The translations under genes were made by a program, and so were the position numbers. A stretch of 64,000 bases of DNA, taken from contig CAJINV010000001.1 in the NCBI GenBank assembly GCA_905178155.1, forward strand, positions 4,013,329-4,077,328. The letters are read 5' to 3'. This document shows, piece after piece, positions 43,227 to 52,792 of the stretch (its first letter is position 1; every line of letters starts with the position of its first letter). Below the pieces are notes generated by a model. It was not told the origin of the DNA. It worked only from the letters and a program-made list of their open reading frames with translations, and did no database searches. This stretch comes from Amoebophrya sp. A120 (lineage: Eukaryota; Sar; Dinophyceae; Syndiniales; Amoebophryaceae).

Positions 43227-45143
43227 AGAGGAAGCACGTCGACGGGCCAGCGCCAGTCGATGCTTTGTAATGCTGGGCCCGCTTTTTGTCTGCCTGGTTT
43301 CGAACTTCTAGCTTTACCGTTTACTCGTGAGCTCAATTTCACCTGCCCACCCGGTGGCCATATCGCTTTATTTCTGACAATACTTCCTAGAAGCAAGCAC
43401 CAGGGGTGCCGTGAGAAAGGGAAAGTATAGTGGTTGCGGTTGATTGCTTCCCTCAATTACTTACCTGAAAAAAAAAAAAGGTTGGTACTACCGAACAATC
43501 ACAACATGGTTCTGTCATCACTTCATGGACACACATCTGAATAAGGCGGCGATGGCACGTTGTGTTCATACTGAAGATGCCCTCGAGCAGAATACGAATA
43601 GATATTGTTTTTCGCTGCAGGAGAGTGAGTTGCGAGCTACGTCGAGAGAACAGTACCAGTAGCCGTGTCAACAGAAATGCGAGCAAGAGATATTGATATC
43701 GCGATCAGGAGGTTGAGCGTGCATCACTGAGTCCGGTGGTTCGATCCTGGCCTCGTTCGATGATCAATCTGCAAGTCATGGTAATCGTAGCACGTAGCAG
43801 CTTTCCACTTCCCGTGATCAGAGGAGTGAGATTATCGATAGTTCGTGTTATTCCCCGCCCCGTTGTCGAGTTGATTAGTAGAAGCAATTTTGTTAACTAC
43901 TTAAGTAGAAGAAGTAGCTGCCAGCGCTTCTCTGATTGTAACAGCCGGCGTTGGAGGAAGCACCACCAGACCACCGCCAGATGAGTAAACCATGCCCGCT
44001 GCCTGACAATTGTTGACGGGGAAAAGTGCTGGCGAGTCTCCTACGACCAGGAAAAAAGGCACAGCTGCAAGAGTTATTTTGACGAAACAAGGGTAAACGT
44101 AAACGCGGCGAATCTACTCCGGCGGCAAAGCCGCGTCGATCAAACCGCTCCTGGGTGTGTGACAAATAAACCGGAAGGTGGAGAAAAAAGGCAGTACGAG
44201 TTTTCCAGGTAAAAGACACGGATTCCTCCGACGACTACTTGTATTTGTGACCTGATCTGCGCTGGTGCACGCCCCCTACGTATACGAAGTCCACCAGCGG
44301 CGCGTTAACAAACAACTTTCGCCTCGCCTGGAATCTGTGCTCGTCGGCGGATAGGGCCAGATAACCGTGCTAGAAGTACCGCACCCTCGTGGCACCACGT
44401 AGAAAGGCTGGGTCTGTAAGTTCTACTATTCAGTCCCGGTCTACTACTTCCCAACGCGCATCTCGACCCAGAGGCACACGATAACAAGCTTGATGACACA
44501 GAGCGTGAGATAAAACGTGTACCGTGCGGTTATCGCTTGGACTGGCGATTGTATTGCCCCCGAGCGCTGGAGCTGGTGGATCCGCCGTATAATTTGTTGC
44601 CCAACTACCGTGGGTAGTTCGAGTTTCAGCCAACAGAAGAATCGCCGAGCAGCCGAGTAACTACTTTAACTTCCAGGAATTAACAAGAGCCGGGGAGCGG
44701 GTGCGAATACTTTCTGTTCGAAAAGAACAAGCTGCCAGCAAGGGTGGAAGAGACCTCTCGACCGCGAATCCTCCTCGTCACTGGAAAAATCGTTGTCTTT
44801 CTGCAACATCCCCCTCAATTCTTCCTTGTCTTTGCTGCCACACTGGAGCTAGCATCTTCGCTTACGGTTGCTGTCCGTCGTCCCAAGATTCGGAATAGCA
44901 CGACGGTGGCAAACGCTCACGACGCAACATCAGACACTGTTTTTGACGTTAGTGGCATTATAATGCAGGAGTGGTTCTTGTAGTATTTGGCGTTCCACCC
45001 GTTCCGGCAGTCCTGATATTGATACAACCGAAGTGAGCAGAAGCAGCGCAGGAGCTAGTAATTCGTAGCCTCTTTCTCTTCTCGGCGGATACTCATTTTA
45101 GTGAACAACAACAAACGCTAAAAAACCCCGCCACGGCAAGAAG
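43227..45143. other. Intergenic, 1.9 kb; no gene recognised
   Basis: No coding pattern. The last 410 bp (about 44730-45143) are the parent of the diverged copy at 36200-36573 and should hold the promoter and leader of the next gene. Confidence 0.5.
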
Positions 45144-48100
45144 ATGTCGCAGTCCCGGATGCTGTCTGAGCAGCCGTCGCAGCATATCACAGGCAAAAGT
45201 GTTAACGTTAACGGAGTTTGTGACGCAGTAGCGCATCAGAAAAAGTACTGAAATTTGTATTGCATAGCATGCATGCTCGGGAAAATTTGTAATGCGTGGC
45301 TACAATGCGTGATGAAATTGAAAACCGTTGATGGTAGCACTTTTTTGTTTGATACAGCAGTCGACGAGCTTAATGCAACCGGTCTCGACGGACAAGGATG
45401 CTTTCAAGCAGAAAACCATGAACCAGGAGATCATACGTCTTCTCAACGGCTTTTCCATGAGTAGGCGCCTGATGATGTCGCAGAACCGACGGGCCTACCG
45501 GCAACCGCAGCTTTTGAACGACGACGTCAGGAGAATAGAAGCGTCCATGTGCAAGCTGCTACAGTACTATAGCGTTGTCTTGTTGTGGTGCTTCTTGTTG
45601 TTCGCGAAAAATCTTGCTGATAAGCCTGTGATTTTGTTTCACATTTTTTCCTTTGCCTTTTCGCTGATCAAGTTCAACACACACCACAGAAAAATGGATT
45701 TTCAATTTGTGCGGCGGTTTTCCGACGCGCAGCTTGCCAAACTCGTGAACGGCCTGAGGATAATAACGAAGAAGCCCGACGAGTTTGTCTTTCACAAGGG
45801 CGACATGGCCAGCTCGATATATTTCATCTTTCTCGGAGAAGTGGATGTTTTAGGTCCGGACGCAGGCGATCCGGTATTCTTGATTGCCCTTCTGCTCGTT
45901 TTTGTTTCAGTTTGCCCCCGTGTGAGAATCAATCACACTTGTCGTTGAAAAATCGAGCTTTAGTTCGGAGATGACTTCTGCTTCTCGCTCCTCTCTGACT
46001 AATCATCAGACGCAAAGCGCCAACGACAAGTAGAAGCACAACTCACTTTCTTAGGTGAAGCGACTCGGCGCCTGTCTGAATTTCGGCGACACCGAGCGGT
46101 ACGGCGCCCCGAGGAAGAGCTCTGCCGTGGCGCACAGTTACACGATACTCGGAGCGCTGGACAAGCAAGCGTTTTTGTCAACAAAGAGCGAACAGCAGGT
46201 CATGGAAGACAGTCGGAAGCTCCAAATCGTAAAACGCGTGCCACCTTTTTCCGCGCTCGTCGATAAGGAGGTGCAGCAGGTTTGCAACCGGCTAATACCG
46301 CTGCGAGCGCCCGCAAGACTGCCGGTCTGCGGCAATAGCCACGAGGTAAATAGAGGATTGGAATCATATTTGATGAAGATGTGGATACTAGGCACCACTT
46401 TTTTTGATGCTCCTCAGTCACTTCTTCTTTGTCTACCTTATGATAGATTTTTGGTTTATCGCATTTAGATCGTGTTTGCGCCCCGAGAAGTAGAGGATGA
46501 AAAAGTTGACGATGAAAATTCAAAATGCATTCATATTTCACATCATCTCAACAGCTGTCACGACATATCGTCATAGTCATGAGTGGCGTCTTCGAGATAA
46601 GGGCAACGATTTTGGTTTCAAGGAACGCAGTCGGTCTGCAGGCCAGTGGGCAGAGTCTAGCTTTTTCCGACGTCCCCATAATATCGCTCGAAAAAGGTAT
46701 TTCCTATGCTAGAGGTAGAGCGAGGTCTGGCGCATGATTTCTTCCACTTTGAGAATGCGGCATCTCGTTCGCCATGATGATGATAAGGATATGCCGTGCT
46801 CACTGTAGCTGGCGAAAGCACTCATCTTCATAAAAACCCATGGCTAGAAATGTTGAAGAAAGAAAAACAGAAACTGATATATGATTTCCAGGCTCCATAT
46901 GGAATGGCGACCTGGTCATGGCCGACGAGGAGGACCGTGATTGGTGCACCGGCGTCGAGTTTTCGCATTACAACATGTACCCGCGGGCAGACGCGAAGTG
47001 CCTGGTCATGAGCATTATGCAATACAAATTTCCCGTACATGTACAAGATGCATCACAAATTTTACCAATTTGGAGCGTAAATAAACTTGTCGCTAAACTA
47101 GGATCGAAGCCAAGTTTTGTCATGCGGAGACCGCATTTGTACGTGTACGGGAAATTTACTGTGGATATGCATCCGCGAACTCCAGAGAATAAGTTACAAC
47201 AACAGGCTGCTGCGAAGGTGGTTCGAGTCGTACGCGACCCTGTTCCAGAACAATAGAAGGTACATTCATAATGGTAAAACAAGGAATCAAGTTGAGGTCA
47301 TGGAATCAAGTTAACTGGAATCAAGTTAGACCTGGAATCAGGTTATATGGAATCAAGTTAAACCCGGAATCAAGTTGCATGGAATCAAGTTACTACCTGG
47401 AATCAAGTGGAATGGAATCTTCAAGTAAACCACCACAACTTCATCCCCATCAGTCCTTCGCCTCGCAATGCCTCCTCTTGGAAGAATCTATCTGCTGCGC
47501 TTTTTGTGTTTTGTGACTGCCACACCCTCTCTCGGAAGGGGTGTGTCTCTGGGAATTCCGTCTTCATTTCGCCTTCCCTCGGGAGACCCATTGCTCATGG
47601 GACTCCGTTTCCACTTCGCATTCCTGGGGATGGTGTCAGTCTCGGGGGACTCCGTTTTTCCTTCCTGCGGAAGGTGTCTCGGGGGCCGCCATTTCGCCGC
47701 CCTTGCCCTCTGGTAGGTCTCTCCAGGGATTCTATTTCGCCTCCTTCGGAAGGTATCTTTGGCGATTGGCAGGGATCTCATCTCTGGCAGTTCCATCTTG
47801 TCTTCCCGATGTTCGGGATTTCCGCCTGCAGCACTAAGGGGCCGCGGCTTTGCCTCAGGTGTTTGGCATGCCATTTGCCAACTTCGGCCCCTTCGCCTTG
47901 GGGAGATCCGGGGCGTTTACCTTCGGAAGCGCCGAAGCGTTCACCTTCGGAGGCTTCGAAGCTTTCTTGGCTTCGACAGCCCCGGATGTGTCGCCTTCGG
48001 AAGCTTTGGCGGGTCTCTCCCTGGCGGAAGGACCGCTGGTTTATTGCCTCTCGGGGGAGTCTGCGTTGTCGTTCCTATGCGACCCTGTTCCAGAACAATA

Positions 48101-48595
48101 GAAGGTACATGCATAGGACATTTTTTTATCGCGCTGCATGTGCATCTTCATTTTGTTTCTGTCGCGGCGGCTCGCTATGAGATACCGCGAAGACGTATAT
48201 GATCTCGAGTTCTTCGACTGCATCAAAGAAAACCAAGCAAAGAAAAAAAAAGAAAAACCAAAATGATGAAGTCATGATCTTTATCGTATGAAGTCTGTGC
48301 CAAGAACAAGCCATGAAATTCTAACAGGGACAGCGTGTACGAGATTCTATCCTACCTGTGCAAGCCAGATTTCCAGTCAAAAACGTCCGGGTACATGAAG
48401 GAAATCATCCGCAGCATGGACTATGGGGAGGTGAGGTGGAAGGGCATTTTGAAAAAGTACGAGGCGGAAATACTCGAGGACGCCTTAGATTTCGATGCCG
48501 TCCGCAAACTCGAGGAGAACATCGCGAAAAAGAAGGGCGAACGGAAGGAAATCGACCTGGAGAAGGAAAGAGGGGGAATGAAGGCGCTCTTCTAA
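45144..48595 (+). CDS. Cyclic-nucleotide-binding domain protein
   Basis: Likely a cAMP/cGMP-sensing regulatory protein. Exons: 45144-45184, 45360 to about 45888 (possibly with a further in-frame intron over the hydrophobic stretch 45570-45690), 46055-46345, 46555-46696, 46892-47015, 47173-47259 and 48328-48595. The first CNB domain shows FVRRFSDAQLAKLVNGLRII, FHKGDMASSIYFIFLGEVDV and a binding-cassette-like FGDTERYGAPRKSSAVAHS. A second, degenerate CNB follows (VPPFSALVDKEVQQVCNRL, HIVIVMSGVFEIRA). The C-terminus is helical and charged (DFDAVRKLEENIAKKKGERK). No kinase or channel domain is visible. Two introns are introners. The 47260-48327 intron contains an 0.8-kb insertion flanked by copies of the exon end. 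Confidence 0.8.
45185..45354 (+). mobile_element. Introner, family C, TSD CAGCA
   Basis: It starts TATCACAGGCAAAAGTGTTA, with inner GTTAACGTTAACGG, and ends GTAGCACTTTTTTGTTTGATA. CAGCA flanks it at 45180-45184 and 45355-45359. Excision gives TCG CAG CAG TCG ACG. Confidence 0.9.
47016..47167 (+). mobile_element. Introner, family F, near-TSD (A/T)GCAT
   Basis: It starts TATGCAATACAAATTTCCCG and ends GGGAAATTTACTGTGGATA; the inner arms pair ACATGTACA with TGTACGTGT. The flanks are AGCAT and TGCAT. Excision gives ATG AGC ATC CGC GAA. The same family occurs at 53210 and, truncated, at 60087. Confidence 0.85.
47230..48115 (+). repeat. 0.8-kb insertion flanked by a 41-bp repeat of an exon end
   Basis: The exon end GCGACCCTGTTCCAGAACAA and the following AGAAGGTACAT lie at 47230-47270 and again at 48075-48115 with about three mismatches. 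The insert begins with 11-bp GGAATCAAGTT repeats (47281-47430) and continues with CT-rich DNA. Because both copies end at the same GT donor, either could supply the donor without changing the protein. Confidence 0.75.
47281..47430 (+). repeat. GGAATCAAGTT short tandem array
   Basis: About ten irregularly spaced copies of GGAATCAAGTT, separated by 3-8 bp such as ACCT or CATG, form a degenerate satellite at the start of the 0.8-kb insertion. Confidence 0.85.
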
Positions 48596-49740
48596 AAGTA
48601 GTTCTTGTACGATTCCGATGCATCAGTATTCAGCAACATTTGATACTTCGCAAAGCTATCAAAGCTTGTTTGACATGTTTCGCTTTTATGCACCAGCCAA
48701 CCCAAAGAAATGAATTCGATCGCTTACTTAAAATCAACGCACAGTGGCATCATTGTCGCTTTTACATACACTTATCCGTTTATAATTTTCGCTCAAATGG
48801 AAATGACCAAATCCAAGTGTTTTCGAATATCTTACATTACGATGGAGGGAACGACACTGATCCTGAATATATGAAAATCGCTTTCCATTTCATCGGGCTC
48901 TGTTTCTGGACAAAATATGTACTTCTTTTTTGACGACCTGTCATCCCAGGGACAAAGTGGTTTTTCTCGTCACCTTGTATGCTTTTGCAATGATATTCAA
49001 CGCCTGCTGCAGCTGCAGCTTCCAATGTACAAAAGAAAAAGAAAACATCACAAATAAATCGTATTATCGAAAACTCAACAGTCCGTAAAAGTTTTTTTCG
49101 CCTTGAATGTTCAGAAGATGGCAGCAAAGCACAAAGCGGATCAGCTACATGCTGGAGATCAAAAGAAAATGGCATTGAGCCAAGAAATGATCTACCGTAC
49201 TATCATGGAAACGGAAGAAATCGACTTGCTAATTTTTATTTTGCAATTGATCAACGGCAACAACCACTCTACATGCTGATGTTGGGATGGTCAAGATCAG
49301 CTGGAAGTTCAGAATCAAAAGAGATCAAGTTGAAAATCAAGAGATCACCTAACATTGTCACAAATCCGTCTGCAATGGCGTCAACCTCCCGATCTCCTCC
49401 CAGCCGGCTTCGCCATTGATGATGCTACGAGATCTACTTCGGTCGTGCGCGCCGCTCGGTTCATGTACGTTCTTAATGGAAATGAAGTAAAAACTCACAG
49501 TCAGCGATGTTGTACATGGTGGCTTATTAACGAAAGGACAACACGCCCTCGTTGTAAAGTTTTTTTGCGCATCTTCTTCATCTGATATCCACCACATATT
49601 TATTAGCTTAAGTAAATTTCGCGAGGACACATCAAGGCGTGCTTCAATTCCAATTTGAGCAAATTTGATTGACATTTTTCCATCTTATTCTAGTTCCTTC
49701 TAGTGCACAGCGAGACAGGCAGATCCACCTTGCCTCGATC
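48596..49740. other. Intergenic, 1.1 kb; no gene recognised
   Basis: AT-rich spacer without a coding pattern. The 70 bp before 49741 may be translated if a non-ATG start were used, but an ATG start is preferred. Confidence 0.5.
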
Positions 49741-51969
49741 ATGACGAGCGACATGGCGGAGGTAGTTGACGTGAGTAGAGAGGAAGAGGAAGAGGAACCT
49801 TCTAGCGAGATGGAGCTGGAAAATGATCTTGTAGACGAAGAGAAAGAAAAATCGTCCAGCAGTTCATCGGAAGCCGTTAACGACGACGAGTACAACGGTT
49901 GGAATGAGGACGACTCAGAAAATGAAAATCAAAGCGCAGCTGTTGGTGGTGCTCAAAAGGACGAACAGTCCACCAACGGCCAAGACGAGCACCAAGGGGG
50001 TTACATTCAAAGCGAGTGGTCTTACGAGGACTATGACTGCAAGAAGAACGACGGGGGCGTCCCAGCGGACGATCTGGAGGAGGGCGAGGACGATGTTGAG
50101 GAGCAATTATCCGCAGAAGAAGAAGAAGAAGAAGATGACGAGTACTACGAACATGAGCAAGAGTTATCCGGCAGCGACGAGAAGCCTCATGGTCATGTCA
50201 ACCACGATGACGACCCCGAGGACGAGCCGTTCGACCTCCACGACCTTCCCCCCTTCGACCTCCACAAGGAGTTGCAGGTGCCAAAAAACCCGTCGCTCCC
50301 GCGCGTCCAGGCCTCGTTTCACAAGCTGTCGACGAAAATCTACGACTTGTGGACCAAAGCGACCGACTACGAGGCTTTTAAGTACAGCACGGAGGAAGAA
50401 ATATACAAACAGGAAGAGAAGCTGAAGGAGAAATTCGCCAAAGTTGTTCTAGCCTTCCTCGTGTTACGCGATTCGAACAGACGGGAGATTTACGAGCAAC
50501 TCGGCTGCGATTTCAACGCGTTGAAGGAATCGGAAAAGTATTTGGAGAAATCGGTTTTTGATTGCGATGTTCTCGAAGAGTTCGAACGGTTTTTCCGGGG
50601 GGAGAGGGAGGAAGACCGAGATTATTTGCTCATGAACTCGGACGAACACTTTGATGGAGATGATAACGATAAAATTTTCGACGGGGAAACGAGAAATCCC
50701 AACATGATCGAGGTGGAGGGTGTGAATGCTTTTTCGAAATTGAGCGGAGGTTCGACTTCTTCGAGCTCAAGTGCATCATCGTCCGGAAGACCTTCGGATG
50801 GCGCTGGAGGTGCTGCTGGTTCTATGTCATCGAAGGTGAACAGCAGCCAGGAGCAAGAAGATGAGCAGGAGGCCGCGGGAAAAAGCACGTCAGGCTCTGG
50901 AGCCGCCGCAAACAAGCCAGTGTGTGCGGCGGATAGGGTGCATCGCGTGTTCCAGGAGGAGGAAATGGACGATGAGGAAGAAAACATAAGAACAAAGAAT
51001 GCGGTCGAGGAACCCCAATCTCAACAAAGTGGTGGTGAACTATCACGAGGAGGAGTAAAGATGGTTTCCAAACAGACTTCCAGTACGACTTACCCTGCTT
51101 GCAGTACCGTTCTCGAAGGACGAGCGCAAGACGATGACGAAGAAGAAGAAGATTTCGATGCGCTGGACGACGAGCTGCTAGACGATGAAGAGGAAGACAG
51201 CCTGGATGGACTGAACGAGCTTGCGGCTTTGAAATCAGCGCAACTCGAGGCAAGTGGCGCGGCCTGCTCTCCCTCTAAATTGCAGACATTGGAGCGACTG
51301 GACCAGGATTTGCAGTCACTTTTGCAATCTGTCGACACCAGGTTGAAAGGCAGTTCCGGTGTCAGCGCTGTTCCCGCTTCTGCCGCAAGTGGTGCGATGA
51401 ATAGCTGCAAAGTAGATCCGCAAGCCGATTATACTTCTGCATCTTCTGCAACCACATCAATTGCCGCTTCATCAACTTCACCTGCTGGCGCCGCTGGAAT
51501 CAAGATTGAAAAGCTTGACCACCTGAACAAATTGCAGCTGCCGCCACTCCCTGCCCTCGTGTGCCCGGAAGACTACGCCGAGCAAGTGCAGAAGGAAAAG
51601 AAGGCGTTCTGGGAACGGCGTTTGAAGAAGCGAAAGATCGACACTGGAGACGAACAGGATTCCTCGGATGACGAAGATGAGTCATCCTCCGAAGGTATGA
51701 CTGCGCTTAATGAGGAAATGGTCCGCGCGTGGAACGCGAAAAAGGTCGCTGCTGCTGCTGCTGCTGGTGCAACTAAGAAAGTGGCTGCGGAACAAAGGAA
51801 AACCAAAACCGCTAAGACGAGGACGAAAGGCTCAAAGAAACTCGTGCATAACCCCCTTACCTCGCGGGGCCGGCGGCAACGACGCATGGAGATGATGCGG
51901 CGCGGAACGAAAAAAAAGGCGACGACGAAGGGTCCACGCGTTTCGAAGCGGACTGTGTCGAAGGAATAA
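49741..51969 (+). CDS. Acidic, Ser-rich protein with a possible J-like helix set, 742 aa
   Basis: Single exon. The first 170 residues are Glu/Asp/Ser-rich and surely disordered. Residues about 180-300 look folded. FHKLSTKIYDLWTKATDYEAF followed by KVVLAFLVLRDSNRREIYEQLG resembles helices of a DnaJ domain (the final part recalls the AYxVLSDPxxRxxYD pattern), but the HPD tripeptide is missing, so co-chaperone activity would not be expected. Acidic tracts and coiled-coil-like stretches follow (YAEQVQKEKKAFWERRLKKR). The extreme C-terminus is highly basic (SRGRRQRRMEMMRRGTKKK), as in nuclear or nucleolar proteins. The family is not recognised. No introner interrupts it despite its length. Confidence 0.75.
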   Translation: MTSDMAEVVDVSREEEEEEPSSEMELENDLVDEEKEKSSSSSSEAVNDDEYNGWNEDDSENENQSAAVGGAQKDEQSTNGQDEHQGGYIQSEWSYEDYDCKKNDGGVPADDLEEGEDDVEEQLSAEEEEEEDDEYYEHEQELSGSDEKPHGHVNHDDDPEDEPFDLHDLPPFDLHKELQVPKNPSLPRVQASFHKLSTKIYDLWTKATDYEAFKYSTEEEIYKQEEKLKEKFAKVVLAFLVLRDSNRREIYEQLGCDFNALKESEKYLEKSVFDCDVLEEFERFFRGEREEDRDYLLMNSDEHFDGDDNDKIFDGETRNPNMIEVEGVNAFSKLSGGSTSSSSSASSSGRPSDGAGGAAGSMSSKVNSSQEQEDEQEAAGKSTSGSGAAANKPVCAADRVHRVFQEEEMDDEEENIRTKNAVEEPQSQQSGGELSRGGVKMVSKQTSSTTYPACSTVLEGRAQDDDEEEEDFDALDDELLDDEEEDSLDGLNELAALKSAQLEASGAACSPSKLQTLERLDQDLQSLLQSVDTRLKGSSGVSAVPASAASGAMNSCKVDPQADYTSASSATTSIAASSTSPAGAAGIKIEKLDHLNKLQLPPLPALVCPEDYAEQVQKEKKAFWERRLKKRKIDTGDEQDSSDDEDESSSEGMTALNEEMVRAWNAKKVAAAAAAGATKKVAAEQRKTKTAKTRTKGSKKLVHNPLTSRGRRQRRMEMMRRGTKKKATTKGPRVSKRTVSKE

Positions 51970-52378
51970 CAGTAAACGTACATAACCTATTAAAACAAAA
52001 CAGATTTAAAAAGATAAAGATGAGACAACATACTGAGAACGGAACTGATACTGAAGGTCCAACTCCAAGCGAGAGTAGACCAAGTTCCATTACGTTGTTG
52101 TCTCATTACCTGCAGCAGCATGATCGTGCATCTACTCCAAGTACCAACGAGAAGATCTGTGTGAAGATGATACCACGACCAAAACGCGAGAATCAAAGCG
52201 AAGCGAAGTATTCAACTCAATCTCGAGCAGGACGACTTTTTTTATGTCGAACCCCTTTTGAATTTGATGCCGAAGGCGCAAGCAATACGGTGTTCACTCA
52301 GTAGCCACTGCACCTGTCGCTTACGATTGCCATTGTCGGTTTCGGCGGAAGATGACCATCTGCTGGCTTATTTGCTGC
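51970..52378. other. Intergenic; no gene recognised
   Basis: A spacer between the acidic-protein stop and the start of the duplicated upstream region at about 52379. Nothing recognisable. Confidence 0.5.
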
Positions 52379-52792
52379 AAGCTCCCGTGAAATCGGTTGT
52401 GAAACTTTTCGGAAAAAAGTCACACGCAGGCAGGTTGTTGTGATTCTCCGGGCAGAATAGTATCTGAATAATCTTCTTAACCTCGGCAAGTGGCATAGGT
52501 GAAAAATGCATTGCACTGTTCAGAAATTGAAGGACGCGTGTCGGTGTATTTGCAGGCAGTGAGTCACTGTGGGTGTGGTCACTCATCGGTATCTTTTTCC
52601 TTTATTTCGTGATGATCATCATGATCTGTGTCATGATGGGAAACCACAGAGGATTATTTCTTTCCTTGACCGTGTCTGCGGAAAAGGTCGGTGCAAAGTA
52701 GTTAACAAGGGTATCAAGAAAGTTACGTGCGTCGTGGAGGTGTTGGCGATCATTCGAAGTAGAACTAGAGAAGATAGAAAAAAAGGGACAAG
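52379..52792 (+). promoter_or_regulatory. Duplicated upstream region of the EF-hand gene
   Basis: This matches 39806-40232 nearly base for base, from AAGCTCCCGTGAA to the ATG, with small indels. It must hold the promoter and leader, since both copies kept it together with the coding part. It contains TCACTGTGGGTGTGGTCACT, an imperfect inverted pair, but I cannot assign a factor. Confidence 0.5.
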
